Below are positions 54,244-64,000 of a stretch of DNA of 64,000 nucleotides, piece by piece. The notes beneath the pieces are model-generated. The model did no database searches, had not been told where the DNA came from, and saw only the letters and a list, made by a program, of their open reading frames with translations. The translations under genes were made by a program, and so were the position numbers. Origin of the DNA: Robiginitomaculum sp. (lineage in GTDB: Bacteria; Pseudomonadota; Alphaproteobacteria; Caulobacterales; Maricaulaceae); the NCBI GenBank assembly GCA_015485155.1, contig WFUF01000019.1:27499-91498 (forward strand), in the 5' to 3' direction. Position 1 is the first letter of the stretch. Each line of letters begins with the position of its first letter.

Positions 54244-54969
54244 TTAAGATAAAACAGACAAGCCATGTAATAATTGCCATGTCTGCTCATCCAACACACC
54301 ATCTATTTGCTGCGGACGGTAGCGACGCTGAAACTCCGAGATCAGGCAGTGCCGGTCTTTGCCTGAGAATGGAACGGAATTTACCTCATAGCCAATGGCG
54401 GACAATAATTTTTTGGCCTCTGTTTTTGTCCATGTTTTTCTGCGCAAACCTGTTTTTTCAGGCCACAGGCCAATGCCTGCTTCTGCCAATTCCTGCCAGG
54501 GAAACTTTTCACCTGGATCCAGTTTTCTGGATAAAGAAATTTCATTGTGACCAACAATATTCACAGGAAAAATACTGTGACGACTTATAATATCCTTACA
54601 AAGGTCTTTAACGGAACTGATTTGTGCTGCCGGAAAGGACGGCAGGTCAAAATCATGACCGCCATTTACAATTTCCACGCCTATTGAGGCACTGTTTACA
54701 TCAGTAATTCCACGCCAATATGACAGTCCAGCATGCCAGGCACGCTTTTCCTCTGCAACCAGTTGAAAAACTTTTCCGCTCTCATCAACCACATAATGAG
54801 CAGATACTTTAGCTTTGGGATCGCATAATCTGTTTAATGCATCCCCGGCAGTTTTCATGCCCGTATAGTGTAATACCAACATGGATACAGGCAGAGCCCG
54901 CTGATTAAAATTGGGCGAGGCAAGTTTGGCAGCAGAATCAAACTCAGCGATCAAACCGCTTGCATCCAT
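54244..54969 (-). CDS. N-acetylmuramoyl-L-alanine amidase with peptidoglycan-binding tail
   Basis: This 241-residue protein has an Amidase_2 domain with zinc histidines in LVLHYTGM and IVGHNEIS, and SAHYVVDESGKVFQLV between them. The C-terminal part ISEFQRRYRPQQIDGVLDEQ is a peptidoglycan-binding helix set. No signal peptide is seen, so it fits cytosolic AmpD/AmiD-like recycling amidases. The start at 54969 overlaps the upstream membrane gene by 26 bases. Confidence 0.88.
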   Translation of the reverse strand: MDASGLIAEFDSAAKLASPNFNQRALPVSMLVLHYTGMKTAGDALNRLCDPKAKVSAHYVVDESGKVFQLVAEEKRAWHAGLSYWRGITDVNSASIGVEIVNGGHDFDLPSFPAAQISSVKDLCKDIISRHSIFPVNIVGHNEISLSRKLDPGEKFPWQELAEAGIGLWPEKTGLRRKTWTKTEAKKLLSAIGYEVNSVPFSGKDRHCLISEFQRRYRPQQIDGVLDEQTWQLLHGLSVLS

Positions 54970-55324
54970 TGACCGTCCAGCCCTTTGGCCCGCGCCGGGC
55001 ATCCAAAATTGTTTCACTCATCGGCTCTGTATCCATTGAGCCTGCCCTTTTATTGGCGAATTTTTTGGCGCCTTGCCATCTGAATAAAAACCAGACAATT
55101 GCAATGGCCCCAGCCAGAACAAGTGTTCCAATGATAGCTGCCATTGCAAAAAAGAAAGTGCCGATGGCAGCCAAAACAGCAAAAACAATAGCGCCAGCTT
55201 TTAACAGGCTGGCGCGAATTAGCAAAACAAGCCTCATCAACAGGCTAGAACCTGACTTCATATCTGGCCCAGTATTATCTGATCCCGTATTGCCTGATCG
55301 CATATTTGGTTGAGAAAGCAACAT
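54944..55324 (-). CDS. Small membrane protein of unknown function
   Basis: This 126-residue protein has a polar N-terminus and two close hydrophobic helices (LIRASLLKAGAIVFAVLAAI and IGTLVLAGAIAIVWFLF), then a basic tail. ATG 55324 has AGGAGG six bases upstream, a very strong site. It overlaps the amidase start, so translation is likely coupled. I do not recognise the family. Confidence 0.7.
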   Translation of the reverse strand: MLLSQPNMRSGNTGSDNTGPDMKSGSSLLMRLVLLIRASLLKAGAIVFAVLAAIGTFFFAMAAIIGTLVLAGAIAIVWFLFRWQGAKKFANKRAGSMDTEPMSETILDARRGPKGWTVNGCKRFDR

Positions 55325-55379
55325 GGCTATCCTCCTGTTATGCCCCACAGCTTCTATTTTGGCACGCATATGCAATTCG

Positions 55380-56087
55380 TCAATGCACAAGCATGTGATC
55401 TTTTTCTTTTTCCCTTTGTTCCATAATTTTATCATATGCCAGATTGATCATTGCCATTTTGGCATTAGCCAATTCCTGCAGTTCAACCGGAAGCCCACGC
55501 GCCAACACCCTGTCCGGATGATTGTTGGAAGCCATACGTCGATATGCAATTTTCAAATCAGCATCAGATATTGTTTCTTCTACACCCAAAATCAGATATG
55601 GATCATCTGGCTCACGGCCAAGGCGTGAGGCCCGAATCCGCCGGTACTCACGATTGGAAAACCCGAAAATATCGGAGACTGTCTGTAAAAACAATTCTTC
55701 TTGAGGGGTAATTACACGATCGGCCTTGGCAATATGAAAAAGACCGTCCAATACATCCTCCAGCACAAACGGGCAGCAGCGAAATTTTCGCGCAATCTGT
55801 TTGGCATAGGATTGATAGCCCAAAGTAGTTTCGCGAAACATGTTAAACAAACGAGAAACATCACGTTCAGCTTCTGGCGGTATGGAAAATATTTGCCGAA
55901 ACGCATTAACCTCATCAGATGTTACCAAACCATCAGCCTTGGCCATTTTGGCGCTAAGCGCAATAAGCGCCGCGGCAAAGCTGGCACTATCAATGCGGCG
56001 ATCCGGTGGCAGACCTTCAGCTTCACGCTCATGGAAAAGATCTGCCGCTTTGGTTCCTATTTCTATCAACTTGCGCCACAATCCCAC
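55380..56087 (-). CDS. TerB-like plus DnaJ-domain protein (DjlA-like)
   Basis: This protein of about 235 residues has an N-terminal TerB-like helical domain (ALIALSAKMAKADGLVTSDE, IAKADRVITPQEELFL) and a C-terminal J domain (DPYLILGVEETISDADLKIA, then HPDRV carrying the HPD motif). DjlA-type co-chaperones work with DnaK at the membrane. GTG 56087 is chosen as start because GGAG lies nine bases upstream; the longer frame would overlap the divergent oxoprolinase promoter. Confidence 0.85.
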   Translation of the reverse strand: MGLWRKLIEIGTKAADLFHEREAEGLPPDRRIDSASFAAALIALSAKMAKADGLVTSDEVNAFRQIFSIPPEAERDVSRLFNMFRETTLGYQSYAKQIARKFRCCPFVLEDVLDGLFHIAKADRVITPQEELFLQTVSDIFGFSNREYRRIRASRLGREPDDPYLILGVEETISDADLKIAYRRMASNNHPDRVLARGLPVELQELANAKMAMINLAYDKIMEQREKEKDHMLVH

Positions 56088-56159
56088 GTAAGTAATCTCC
56101 CAAGCCTTTGAACCTATCGTTATAGATATATGTTTGAGCAAGAACACACGGAAAAAGCA

Positions 56160-59100
56160 ATGAAGCAAAAATGGCAGTTCTGGATTGACCGCGGCGGAAC
56201 CTTTACCGATATTTTGGGTTATGACCCACAAGGAAACCTGCATGTACGCAAATTGCTCTCCAGCAATCCCGAACATTATGACGATGCTGCCAGTGCCGGA
56301 ATTTGGGAAATTCTTGGCCTGCCCCCCAGATCCGCCCTACCAGATGATATAATCGGACAAATCCGCATGGGAACAACCGTTGCCACAAATGCCCTGCTGG
56401 AAAGAAAGCAGGCCAAAACCCTGCTTGTCACCACCAAAGGTTTTGCCGATGCCTTGCGAATCGGTAATCAAATGCGACCTGATATTTTTGCCCTTAACAT
56501 CAAACAGACAGAACCGCTTTTTGCCGAAGTTCTGGAAGTCGACGCACGCATTTCGGCAGACGGATCAATAATAAGACCCCTTATTACTAACTCCTTGAAC
56601 AAACAGTTCAAACAAGCCATCTCCCGCGGATGTACTTCTGTTGCGATATGTCTGATCCACGGTTATCGGTTTTGCGAACATGAAAAACAATTGGCGGACT
56701 TGGCAAGAAAAGCAGGCTTTGAACAGGTCACAACCAGCGAAATTGATCCACTGATCAAATTTGTTCCGCGTTGCTCCACAATCGTACTTGATGCGGCATT
56801 AAGTCCTGTATTGCGTGATGGTATTCGTGAATTTCGTAAGCGTCTTGGCGCTATGGATCTGGCGTTTATGAAGTCTTCTGGAGGGCTGGCTGCTGCTGAG
56901 GTATTTTCAGGGCGCGATGCGGTGCTGTCCGGGCCAGCAGGCGGTGTAGTTGGTATGGCCGGAACTGCAAACCATAGCGGCTTTAACAAGGTCATTGGTT
57001 TTGATATGGGCGGCACATCAACTGATGTCAGCCGGGTTAATGGATCAGAACGCCCGGTACAATTTGTCTCTCGCCCCGGGGGCTTTCTTTTGCGAGCAGA
57101 CATGCTTGACATCCAGACCATTGCCGCCGGTGGTGGCTCTATCCTGCATGTTACCAATTCCCGCGCTCAGGTAGGCCCGGCCAGTGCTGGTGCGCAGCCT
57201 GGCCCGGCCGCCTATGGAAGAGGTGGCCCGGCTACAATTACCGATGCCAATCTGCTACTTGGTCGTATTGACCCTGCCGGTTTTCCAAGAATTTTTGGTC
57301 GCGATGGTTCATCCGGACTGGACATAGAAGCGGCAAGAGAAAGATTAAAAACATTGGCCAGCCAGCTTGGCAAAACCGACTTGGCAGAAGTTGCAGATGG
57401 TTTTTTGGAAATTGCCACTGAAAACATGGCCAGAGCAGTTCATGCAATCACCGTACAAGAAGGTGAAGACCCAGCGGATTATGCACTGGCCAGTTTTGGG
57501 GGCGCCGGTGGCCAGATGGCGCTGTTTGTGGCGGAAAAACTGGGTATTGGAACTGTACTGGTGCATCCACAGGCAAGCCTGCTCTCGGCCTTGGGCATGG
57601 GGCTGGCCAATCAGCAAGTCTCACGCAGCAAGGCCATAGAAAAGGCTCTGGACACCAAATCCCTGCAGGAGGCTCTGACAATTGGCAAGGAACTTGCCTG
57701 CTCTGCCAGTGAAGAGCTGAGAAAAATAACCTCCGGCACCAATAAAACACATACAAAAATACAGGCCAAATTACGCATTAGTGGCTCAGACACCGGGTTT
57801 CGCATAAATCTTGGTGGTCTGACAGATATGAGAAAAACATTTGCGCATAAGCACAAAAAACTATTTGGGTTTGTGCCCCATGACCCGGTTTTAATGATTG
57901 ATTCAATTCATGTAAGCGTAGAAGAAGAAACAGGCCAGACTGCTGATTTTTTTGGTAAAAACAATAATAGGCAAACATCATCGCCTGTTCGCCATACAAA
58001 TGTCTATATAGATGGTAAATGGCTAAAAATGCCGGTTTGGTACATGGATAAGCTTGGCCTTGGCCAAAGCGTTGAAGGCCCGGCCCTGCTTCTGCAACAA
58101 CATTCACAGATTGTGGTAAAATCAGGATGGTCTGGCTCCATTGACAAGAGCGGCATGTTAATATTGCGCGGCCACAGCACAGCTAAGCGCACAATCCCAA
58201 CCCAACCGGCAGATCCGATACAGCTGGAATTGTTCAATCGCCGCTTCATGGGTATTGCTGAACAAATGGGCCGGGTGCTGGAGAGAACCGCCCACTCGGT
58301 CAACATGAAGGAACGATTGGATTTTTCCTGCGCAATTTTTGACGGATCCGGCAGTCTGGTGGCCAACGCCCCGCACATGCCGGTACATTTAGGCTCCATG
58401 TCCGACAGTGTGCGCACAGTATTGCAAAACCACCCAAATCTTGGCCCAGGAGATGTAATCGCCCTGAACTCTCCTTATGATGGCGGGACTCACATCCCGG
58501 ATATTACATTGGTCGAACCTGTGTTTGACGACAATGGTACTTGTATATTCTTAGTCGCCGCTCGCGGGCACCATGCCGACATTGGCGGTATGGAACCTGG
58601 ATCCATGCCGCCTTTTTCCACTCATATTGATGAAGAAGGGGTACAGTTTAACTCAGTAAAAATTATCAAAAACGGGGTTTTTAACGAAGAACTGGTGCGT
58701 GATATTTTGAGCAAAGGCCCGTGGCCGGCACGAAACCCGGACCAGAATATCGCCGATCTCAAGGCTCAGGCCGCCGCTTGCAAATCCGGTATTTGGGCCT
58801 TGCACGACTTATGCAAAACCCACGGACAGGAACTGGTGCGCGCATATATGGGCCATATTCAGGACAATGCCGAAGAAGCGATTAGGGGGGTGATTGACCG
58901 CCTTAAGGATGGAAGTGCCGAAATTCCCATGGATTGCGGAGCCCTTATCAAGGTTAAGATCAGCGTTGATCATAAATTACGAAGCGCAATTGTAGATTTT
59001 ACCGGCACATCTGCCACCATGGCGAATAATTTTAACGCCCCAAAATCCGTAGCCCGCGCCGCAGTATTATATGTATTCAGGTGTCTGGCCAATATGGATA

Positions 59101-59729
59101 TTCCATTAAATGAGGGCTGTTTAATACCTCTTGAAATTCGTATACCCGAAAACAGCCTGCTCGACCCTAAGCCACCTGCAGCAGTAGTGGCTGGAAATGT
59201 GGAAACCTCTCAACATGTAGTAGATGCCCTGTTTCTGGCCTGTGACGCACTGGCTGGCAGTCAGGGCACTATGAATAATTTTACATTTGGCAATGAAAAA
59301 TATCAGTATTACGAGACTATTTGTGGTGGAGCCGGGGCCAGCGAACATGCCGATGGTGCCGATGCAGTTCACACCCATATGACTAATTCGGCCATGACCG
59401 ATGTCGAAGTTCTCGAAAACCGGTTTCCGGTTCGCCTTGAAGCCCACGAAATCCGCACGGGAAGTGGTGGCGATGGCTATCGGCGCGGTGGTGATGGCTC
59501 AAAAAGACGCATTGTCTTTCTTGAAGAAATGAACGTGGCTTTGCTGTCCTCGCGGCGAAAGACTCTGGCTCCGGGCCTGGACAGTGGAGAATGGGGGACA
59601 GCCGGGTCACAGTGCCTGATCCATGCTTCGGGAGAGACAACAGAACTAACAGGATGTTTCCAGATCAGCGTCATGCCCAATGATGCCATCGAGATTGAAA
59701 CTCCTGGCGGCGGCGGATTTGGAAAATGA
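56160..59729 (+). CDS. 5-oxoprolinase (ATP-hydrolysing), fused hydantoinase A and B halves
   Basis: This protein of about 1189 residues starts [20 protein letters not shown] and has the HyuA half ([24 protein letters not shown]) followed by the HyuB half ([27 protein letters not shown] end). A single-chain form of this size is the oxoprolinase type. It opens 5-oxoproline to glutamate with ATP, a step of glutathione breakdown. ATG 56160 matches family starts. Its end overlaps the fRMsr gene (ATGA). Confidence 0.92.
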   Translation: MKQKWQFWIDRGGTFTDILGYDPQGNLHVRKLLSSNPEHYDDAASAGIWEILGLPPRSALPDDIIGQIRMGTTVATNALLERKQAKTLLVTTKGFADALRIGNQMRPDIFALNIKQTEPLFAEVLEVDARISADGSIIRPLITNSLNKQFKQAISRGCTSVAICLIHGYRFCEHEKQLADLARKAGFEQVTTSEIDPLIKFVPRCSTIVLDAALSPVLRDGIREFRKRLGAMDLAFMKSSGGLAAAEVFSGRDAVLSGPAGGVVGMAGTANHSGFNKVIGFDMGGTSTDVSRVNGSERPVQFVSRPGGFLLRADMLDIQTIAAGGGSILHVTNSRAQVGPASAGAQPGPAAYGRGGPATITDANLLLGRIDPAGFPRIFGRDGSSGLDIEAARERLKTLASQLGKTDLAEVADGFLEIATENMARAVHAITVQEGEDPADYALASFGGAGGQMALFVAEKLGIGTVLVHPQASLLSALGMGLANQQVSRSKAIEKALDTKSLQEALTIGKELACSASEELRKITSGTNKTHTKIQAKLRISGSDTGFRINLGGLTDMRKTFAHKHKKLFGFVPHDPVLMIDSIHVSVEEETGQTADFFGKNNNRQTSSPVRHTNVYIDGKWLKMPVWYMDKLGLGQSVEGPALLLQQHSQIVVKSGWSGSIDKSGMLILRGHSTAKRTIPTQPADPIQLELFNRRFMGIAEQMGRVLERTAHSVNMKERLDFSCAIFDGSGSLVANAPHMPVHLGSMSDSVRTVLQNHPNLGPGDVIALNSPYDGGTHIPDITLVEPVFDDNGTCIFLVAARGHHADIGGMEPGSMPPFSTHIDEEGVQFNSVKIIKNGVFNEELVRDILSKGPWPARNPDQNIADLKAQAAACKSGIWALHDLCKTHGQELVRAYMGHIQDNAEEAIRGVIDRLKDGSAEIPMDCGALIKVKISVDHKLRSAIVDFTGTSATMANNFNAPKSVARAAVLYVFRCLANMDIPLNEGCLIPLEIRIPENSLLDPKPPAAVVAGNVETSQHVVDALFLACDALAGSQGTMNNFTFGNEKYQYYETICGGAGASEHADGADAVHTHMTNSAMTDVEVLENRFPVRLEAHEIRTGSGGDGYRRGGDGSKRRIVFLEEMNVALLSSRRKTLAPGLDSGEWGTAGSQCLIHASGETTELTGCFQISVMPNDAIEIETPGGGGFGK

Positions 59730-60208
59730 ATAATATGACCACAGATAAACAGGATAAATACGCCAGCTTGCACGCTGAGATTATGGCAGTAATAGCAGGG
59801 GAAACTTCACGCACCGCAAGATTTGCTACCGCCGCATGCCTGCTGTCAGAAGCTTTTTCACCACGGTTTTACTGGACAGGATTTTATGAGGTTGATCCCA
59901 ACAAACCCGATGAACTGGTTATCGGCCCTTATCAGGGAACCCTTGGCTGCCTGCGCATCGCCTTTGGCAGGGGAGTGTGCGGGATATCTGCCAAGAATGA
60001 GAAAACTCAAATAGTGGCAGATGTGCATGCCTTTGCCGGGCATATTGCCTGTGACCCTGCCAGCCGTTCCGAGATTGTGGTACCTGTACATGGGCAAAGC
60101 GGCAAGCTGGTGGCGGTTTTGGATATAGACAGCACGCAACTAAATGCCTTTGATCGTGTGGATCAGGACGGGCTTGAACAGATATGCCATGATTTGCTGC
60201 GTGTATAA
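59726..60208 (+). CDS. msrC: GAF-domain free methionine-R-sulfoxide reductase
   Basis: This is a 160-residue single GAF domain protein of the fRMsr type. The family cysteines are present in [16 protein letters not shown] and HIACD. It reduces free methionine-(R)-sulfoxide and so repairs oxidised methionine. It overlaps the oxoprolinase stop by four bases, so the two are co-translated; both deal with sulfur amino-acid or glutathione chemistry. Confidence 0.9.
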   Translation: MNNMTTDKQDKYASLHAEIMAVIAGETSRTARFATAACLLSEAFSPRFYWTGFYEVDPNKPDELVIGPYQGTLGCLRIAFGRGVCGISAKNEKTQIVADVHAFAGHIACDPASRSEIVVPVHGQSGKLVAVLDIDSTQLNAFDRVDQDGLEQICHDLLRV

Positions 60209-60333
60209 TATCACAACGCGCTAAAATCGCTCAAAACTCATTCAAATTTGTCAGTTATACTTAACCTAGTGTTAAGCGAAACCGTAAACGATAGGTGAAT
60301 CTTGTCTGCATTTTGAAAAACTGGAGCCTAATC

Positions 60334-61749
60334 ATGGCCATTTCACTTACCGCACCTCCTTCTCATGAACTAAAGCCAAGGATTTTGGTGTTTGGCGTCG
60401 GTGGCGCTGGCGGCAATGCAGTTAACAATATGATAGAGTCAGAACTGCAAGGTGTTGAATTCGTCGTAGCAAATACAGATGCACAGGCCCTGCAACGCTC
60501 CAAGGCTGAGCGATCTATTCAAATGGGCGCCGCAATAACCCAGGGTCTTGGCGCTGGTGCCCGCCCGGAAGTTGGCCGTGACTCAGCAGAAGACTCCATG
60601 CAGGAAATCATGCAGCAACTTGAAGGCGCACACATGGTGTTCATTACCGCAGGCATGGGCGGAGGCACCGGAACCGGCGCTGCACCCGTTATTGCACAGG
60701 CTGCACGTGATGCCGGCATTTTAACTGTTGGCGTAGTTACCAAACCATTTGACTTTGAGGGTCTGCGTCGTTCACGCATTGCCGAAGAGGGCGTCAAATC
60801 CCTGCAAAGCGTAGTGGATACCTTAATTGTTATTCCAAACCAGAACCTGTTTCGGATTACCAATGAAAAGACCACCATGTCTGATGCCTTTGCCATGGCT
60901 GATGAGGTGCTGCATTCAGGGGTTCACGGCATTACCTCATTAATGGTCAACCCCGGTCTGATCAATCTTGATTTTGCCGATGTGCGCACAGTTATGGATG
61001 AAATGGGCAAGGCCATGATGGGCACAGGTGAAGCCAGCGGTGAAAGCCGTGCCATTGATGCAGCCAAAGCGGCTATTGCTAACCCATTGCTTGAGGATAT
61101 TGCCATATCCGGAGCCAGAGGCGTTCTTATTAACATTACCGGCGGTGATGATTTAACCTTGCATGAAATGGATGAGGCCGCTTCCCTGATCCGCTCCGAA
61201 GTAGATGACGATGCCAACATAATTATTGGCTCCACCTTTGATAAATCTTTAAGTGGGTCCATGCGCGTATCTGTTGTTGCTACCGGAATTGAAGATGGGG
61301 CAAGGCTTGAACAGCCCGAGCCATTACACGAAACCGCAGCGGAAACACAAGAAACCGTACTGCCGAGGACAGATAAAACAGCCATCAGGCAGCCAGAGCC
61401 CATGCCTGTAGCGGCAGAAACCATTGCAACACCCCCAGTTGAGACACAGCCGGAACCAGTAGAGACTGAAGAGCCGGTATTTTCACCGGTATCACCAGCA
61501 GCACATGAGCCGGATCATGATATCAGCAAAGCAGCAGAACCCGAGCCTGCACCAAAATTCGGATTCCCACTGTTTCGATCCAAACGGCGACCCGTTAGTG
61601 CTCCACCGGCGGCCATGGTGGAACCTGCCACACGGCCAGAGCCTGTAGCCGAAAGCAGACCCACAGCCCAGCCGGTACCGGACCTGTTTATCAGCAATGC
61701 TGATGATGAATTGGAAATCCCGGCATTTTTACGCCGTCAGGCCAATTAG
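60334..61749 (+). CDS. ftsZ: Cell division protein FtsZ outside the dcw cluster
   Basis: This 471-residue tubulin homologue has the GTP-binding motif [18 protein letters not shown] and the T7 loop [17 protein letters not shown] long Pro/Glu-rich linker (about 340-455) leads to the canonical C-terminal tail [12 protein letters not shown] used to bind FtsA and other partners. ATG 60334 has GGAG seven bases upstream. Neighbours are fRMsr and LysE rather than ftsQ, ftsA or lpxC. Confidence 0.96.
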   Translation: MAISLTAPPSHELKPRILVFGVGGAGGNAVNNMIESELQGVEFVVANTDAQALQRSKAERSIQMGAAITQGLGAGARPEVGRDSAEDSMQEIMQQLEGAHMVFITAGMGGGTGTGAAPVIAQAARDAGILTVGVVTKPFDFEGLRRSRIAEEGVKSLQSVVDTLIVIPNQNLFRITNEKTTMSDAFAMADEVLHSGVHGITSLMVNPGLINLDFADVRTVMDEMGKAMMGTGEASGESRAIDAAKAAIANPLLEDIAISGARGVLINITGGDDLTLHEMDEAASLIRSEVDDDANIIIGSTFDKSLSGSMRVSVVATGIEDGARLEQPEPLHETAAETQETVLPRTDKTAIRQPEPMPVAAETIATPPVETQPEPVETEEPVFSPVSPAAHEPDHDISKAAEPEPAPKFGFPLFRSKRRPVSAPPAAMVEPATRPEPVAESRPTAQPVPDLFISNADDELEIPAFLRRQAN

Positions 61750-61750
61750 C

Positions 61751-61875
61751 CAGCGGCTATTTGAGGGTGTCTTTAATCTCCTACCGCTTCGCTGCTTGAG
61801 GTGCCTTTAATCTCCTACCGCTTCGCTATTTTAAGGACCTTTGTTTATCCTATCGCCTAGCGGCTGCCTGAGGAC
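61751..61875. repeat. Tandem array of about 34-bp units after ftsZ
   Basis: About 3.5 units fill the gap. Units share TTTAATCTCCTACCGCTTCG, with GCTGCTTGAGGTGCC or GCTATTTTAAGGACC between. The third unit changes to ATCCTATCGCCTAGCGGCTG, which matches the hairpin repeat at 8419 and 12510. No gene is seen in the gap 61750-61893. A further 8-bp stem CTTGGCCT / AGGCCAAG spans 61878-61903. Confidence 0.85.
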
Positions 61876-61893
61876 AGCTTGGCCTAAAACTCT

Positions 61894-62511
61894 CTAGGCC
61901 AAGGCCAAACCCCACAATAGCTTTAATGCAATTGTCAACAGGATCAGGGCGCCAATTCTGGACAAAAAGCGACCCTGATCGGGATTTTTTGATAATACAC
62001 CATGAGCTGAGCCGGCAATACAAGCGATCAGACTCATCACAATGGCACCAATTACATTAAAAATAAGTCCAAGTACCAACATTTGCGCCCATAGCGGGCC
62101 GCGATCCGCATCCATGAATTGCGGCAGAAATGCCAGGTAATACAAACCAACCTTGGGGTTTAGCAGATTGGTAGCAAGCCCTTTACCAAAGGCATGACCA
62201 TTGGTGGCTTCTGATCTATCCGTCCTTTTGGCCCGCCACATACCAAATGCCAGAAACAGTAAATACCCGGCTCCTGCCAATTGCAGGAACACAAACACCA
62301 AAGGAAAAGTTGCAATCAACGCGGTCAGACCAAGGGTTGCAGCCAGAGTCCACAACAGGCCGCCCGTGATAATTCCAGTCACTGCCGCAAGGCCAGCCTT
62401 GCGCCCATAGGACAGGCTTTGTGCCGAGGCAAATAAATTGTCCGGCCCCGGAATCAGCGCCAAAACGCCAACTGCGCCCACGAACAAAACCAGGGTTTGC
62501 AGATCAAACAT
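61894..62511 (-). CDS. LysE-family amino-acid exporter
   Basis: This 205-residue protein has about six membrane helices and the LysE/RhtB features GVLALIPGPDNLFASAQSL near the start and TNLLNPKVGLYYLAFLPQFM in the middle. Members export amino acids such as threonine, homoserine or lysine; the substrate is not known here. It follows fabI on the same strand by 15 bases. Confidence 0.9.
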   Translation of the reverse strand: MFDLQTLVLFVGAVGVLALIPGPDNLFASAQSLSYGRKAGLAAVTGIITGGLLWTLAATLGLTALIATFPLVFVFLQLAGAGYLLFLAFGMWRAKRTDRSEATNGHAFGKGLATNLLNPKVGLYYLAFLPQFMDADRGPLWAQMLVLGLIFNVIGAIVMSLIACIAGSAHGVLSKNPDQGRFLSRIGALILLTIALKLLWGLALA

Positions 62512-62526
62512 GATCTGATGTGAAAA

Positions 62527-63354
62527 CTATTCTGTCACTGCTTGCGGCTCCGGCATGCCGACCGCATGGAACCCGGCATCAACATGTACGACTTCACCGG
62601 CAACCGAGCGTCCAAGGTCGGATAACAGCCACAATGCAGATCCTGCCACACCTTCCATGCTGGTGTCTTCTTTTAACAGGCTCCAGTCCTTACCGGTTGA
62701 GAGCATGCCGCGCCCTCCGGAAATACCGGCCATGGCCAGAGTTCGCATTGGCCCGGCGGAAATTGCATTGACCCTGATCCCCTTTGGCCCCAGATCGCGG
62801 GCAATATAGCGGGTGCAGGCTTCCAATGCTGCTTTGGCCACACCCATTACATTATAATTGGGGATTACCCGTTCAGAACCAAGATAGGTCAGCGTGATCA
62901 TGCTGGATCCGGGCTTCATCATTGGCGCCGCCAGTTTTGCCGCCGCCACAAACGAAAATGCCGAGATATCCATAGTCATTTTGAAGTTTTCTCGGCTGGT
63001 ATTTTCAACAAAACTGCCCTTTAGGCCTTCGCGGCCAGCAAAGCCGATGGAATGAACCAGAAAGTCCAACTCGCCCCATTTTTCCCGCACCTCGGCAAAG
63101 GCTGCCTCCATGCTTGCATCATCGGCCACATCGCACGGGGTAAAGATGCTGGCATTTACGCTCTCGGCCAATGGGCGTACCCGCTTTTCCAATGCTTCAC
63201 CAAGATAGGTAAAGCCAAGCTCTGCTCCTTGGGCGTGAAGCTGCTGGGCAATGCCCCAGGCGATCGAGTTTTTATTGGCAACCCCCATGATAAGCCCGCG
63301 CTTGCCGTGCATTAATCCGCCTTTGGGGAAATTGTTTTCAGTGCTGTCGCTCAT
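62527..63354 (-). CDS. fabI: NADH-dependent enoyl-ACP reductase I
   Basis: This 275-residue SDR-type enzyme has KRGLIMGVANKNSIAWGIA, HSIGFAGREGLKGSF, the catalytic pair in NYNVMGVAKAALEA (Tyr-x6-Lys), and ISAGPMRTLAMAGI. It performs the last reduction in each round of fatty-acid chain growth and is the target of triclosan-like inhibitors. The alternative start MHGKRG at 63312 is less likely. Confidence 0.94.
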   Translation of the reverse strand: MSDSTENNFPKGGLMHGKRGLIMGVANKNSIAWGIAQQLHAQGAELGFTYLGEALEKRVRPLAESVNASIFTPCDVADDASMEAAFAEVREKWGELDFLVHSIGFAGREGLKGSFVENTSRENFKMTMDISAFSFVAAAKLAAPMMKPGSSMITLTYLGSERVIPNYNVMGVAKAALEACTRYIARDLGPKGIRVNAISAGPMRTLAMAGISGGRGMLSTGKDWSLLKEDTSMEGVAGSALWLLSDLGRSVAGEVVHVDAGFHAVGMPEPQAVTE

Positions 63355-63443
63355 TGAATTATTCCTAAAATTACTGCCGCTATGGGCATATAAATCTGAC
63401 TACAGGTGTGATGCAGAACATAGCGAAACAAAACCCCCTCTGA

Positions 63444-63830
63444 AAGGGTTTTGTTGCGAGCGATTTTTATGTATCCCTGACCGGTTCAAATGTCGTGTTT
63501 CCGGCAAATGGAACATTCACTATTACCTTAAAAAACAGTAATGGCCAAACCATTGCTGCATCAAGTTTTGGCTGGAACAGGCAGGGCAATCAGCTTGTTC
63601 CATCTTCACATATAGGCATTGAAAACTGGATTGCTCAAAACAACGCCTTGTTTCAGGAAATCGTGGTGGAAATTGACCCAACCATGATCGGCGTGGAACC
63701 GGGCTTGAACACGGTAATGCTAAGTGCATATATGGGACAAAATATTTTGTCTACTGCCGGAACCATGTGGACGCTTGGAGGTTGTCCTTCTGATCCATTT
63801 GGTGCCCCTGATACTGTCTTTTGTCAGTAG
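63444..63830 (+). pseudogene. Probable 5'-truncated secreted-type ORF remnant
   Basis: The frame is open from just after a TGA at 63441 and reads KGFVASDFYVSLTGSNVVFP, then ANGTFTITLKNSNGQTIAAS and on to GGCPSDPFGAPDTVFCQ. Only a GTG at 63495 without ribosome site could start it, and it falls inside what looks like a continuous beta-rich domain. A missing 5' end is likely. I do not recognise the family. If real from 63495, it would encode 111 residues. Confidence 0.45.
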
Positions 63831-63915
63831 AATAATGCGTCTATAAGTTGCCAGCGCCCTGTTACCAGTCAATTTTGTGGCAGGGCATTGGTCTGTTTTG
63901 GGATATTTATTGTTG

Positions 63916-64000
63916 ATGACAAAAACAATTTCAACACTAATTTTGCTCCTGTTAAGCACTGGCTTGTCGTCTTGCATAAGCCGGTTTAACACAACCAATG
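63916..64000 (+). CDS. Start of a predicted lipoprotein (cut by window edge)
   Basis: ATG 63916 opens MTKTISTLILLLLSTGLSSC, a signal peptide with lipobox LSSC, and continues ISRFNTTN to the right edge. Only 28 codons are visible, so nothing more can be said about its function. Confidence 0.55.
   Translation, partial: MTKTISTLILLLLSTGLSSCISRFNTTN

Noticed and set aside
61751..61875. CRISPR array or attachment site
   Set aside because: Units are head-to-tail without spacers and drift in sequence. No integrase or tRNA is nearby.

Overview
The window is a gene-dense stretch of an alphaproteobacterial chromosome, with coding on both strands, mostly short intergenic gaps and fairly low GC for the class. 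The group is indicated by gene order as well as by gene content. The clues are rpsU next to COQ9, RNase D-lptC-lptA-lptB-rpoN-hpf-ptsN, ymdB-fau-6S RNA-zapA-DUF4164, gap-pgk-class I fba-thiE-Sel1-efp-suhB, an IalB protein, a DivL-type tyrosine pseudokinase, and palindromic repeats of the Bru-RS/ABC kind. This layout fits Hyphomicrobiales (Rhizobiales) or a close relative. The genus cannot be read from the sequence. No tRNA, 16S/23S rRNA, insertion sequence, prophage or CRISPR array was seen.

Layout. 0-8.3 kb holds housekeeping and mixed genes: a DUF2157 membrane protein cut by the left edge, a RhaD-like aldolase, rpsU, COQ9, purEK, a diguanylate cyclase, IalB, isoaspartyl peptidase, DUF1232 and an SDR. 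8.3-13.2 kb holds repeats, rpoH and a mercury module: divergent merR, a promoter with a 19-bp spacer, merT-merP-merA, a repeat island and a methyltransferase. 13.3-19 kb is the LPS-transport/sigma-54/PTS-Ntr block. 19-27 kb holds an acyltransferase, divL, the ymdB-fau-6S-zapA group and a LuxR solo lying where transketolase is often found. 27-34 kb is the glycolysis-thiE-Sel1-efp-suhB run.

34-44 kb is accessory: a serine hydrolase, an outer-membrane protein, a DUF885 peptidase, an aminotransferase, an ABC-F ATPase, a candidate anti-Shine-Dalgarno sRNA, a LysR regulator, a broken Cys-repeat secreted protein and an orphan merB. 44-64 kb holds gamma-glutamyltransferase, an Lrp regulator with a PLP decarboxylase, an ABC/M1-peptidase fusion transporter, RNase P RNA, a cell-wall amidase group, 5-oxoprolinase, free-Met-sulfoxide reductase, an ftsZ outside the dcw cluster, a LysE exporter, fabI, an ORF remnant and the start of a lipoprotein.

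How the genes work together. MerR, MerT, MerP, MerA and the distant MerB together make a broad-spectrum (inorganic plus organic) mercury detoxification set split over two loci. LptC, LptA and LptB build the LPS export bridge. RpoN, HPF and PtsN link nitrogen/PTS signalling to ribosome hibernation. DivL, ZapA and FtsZ belong to cell-cycle and division control. GGT and 5-oxoprolinase are two steps of gamma-glutamyl/glutathione salvage. The most unusual points are an apparent AUC start codon for rpsU, the split mer system with an associated methyltransferase, nested short repeats, the sRNA candidate, and the doubly broken Cys-repeat gene just upstream of merB.
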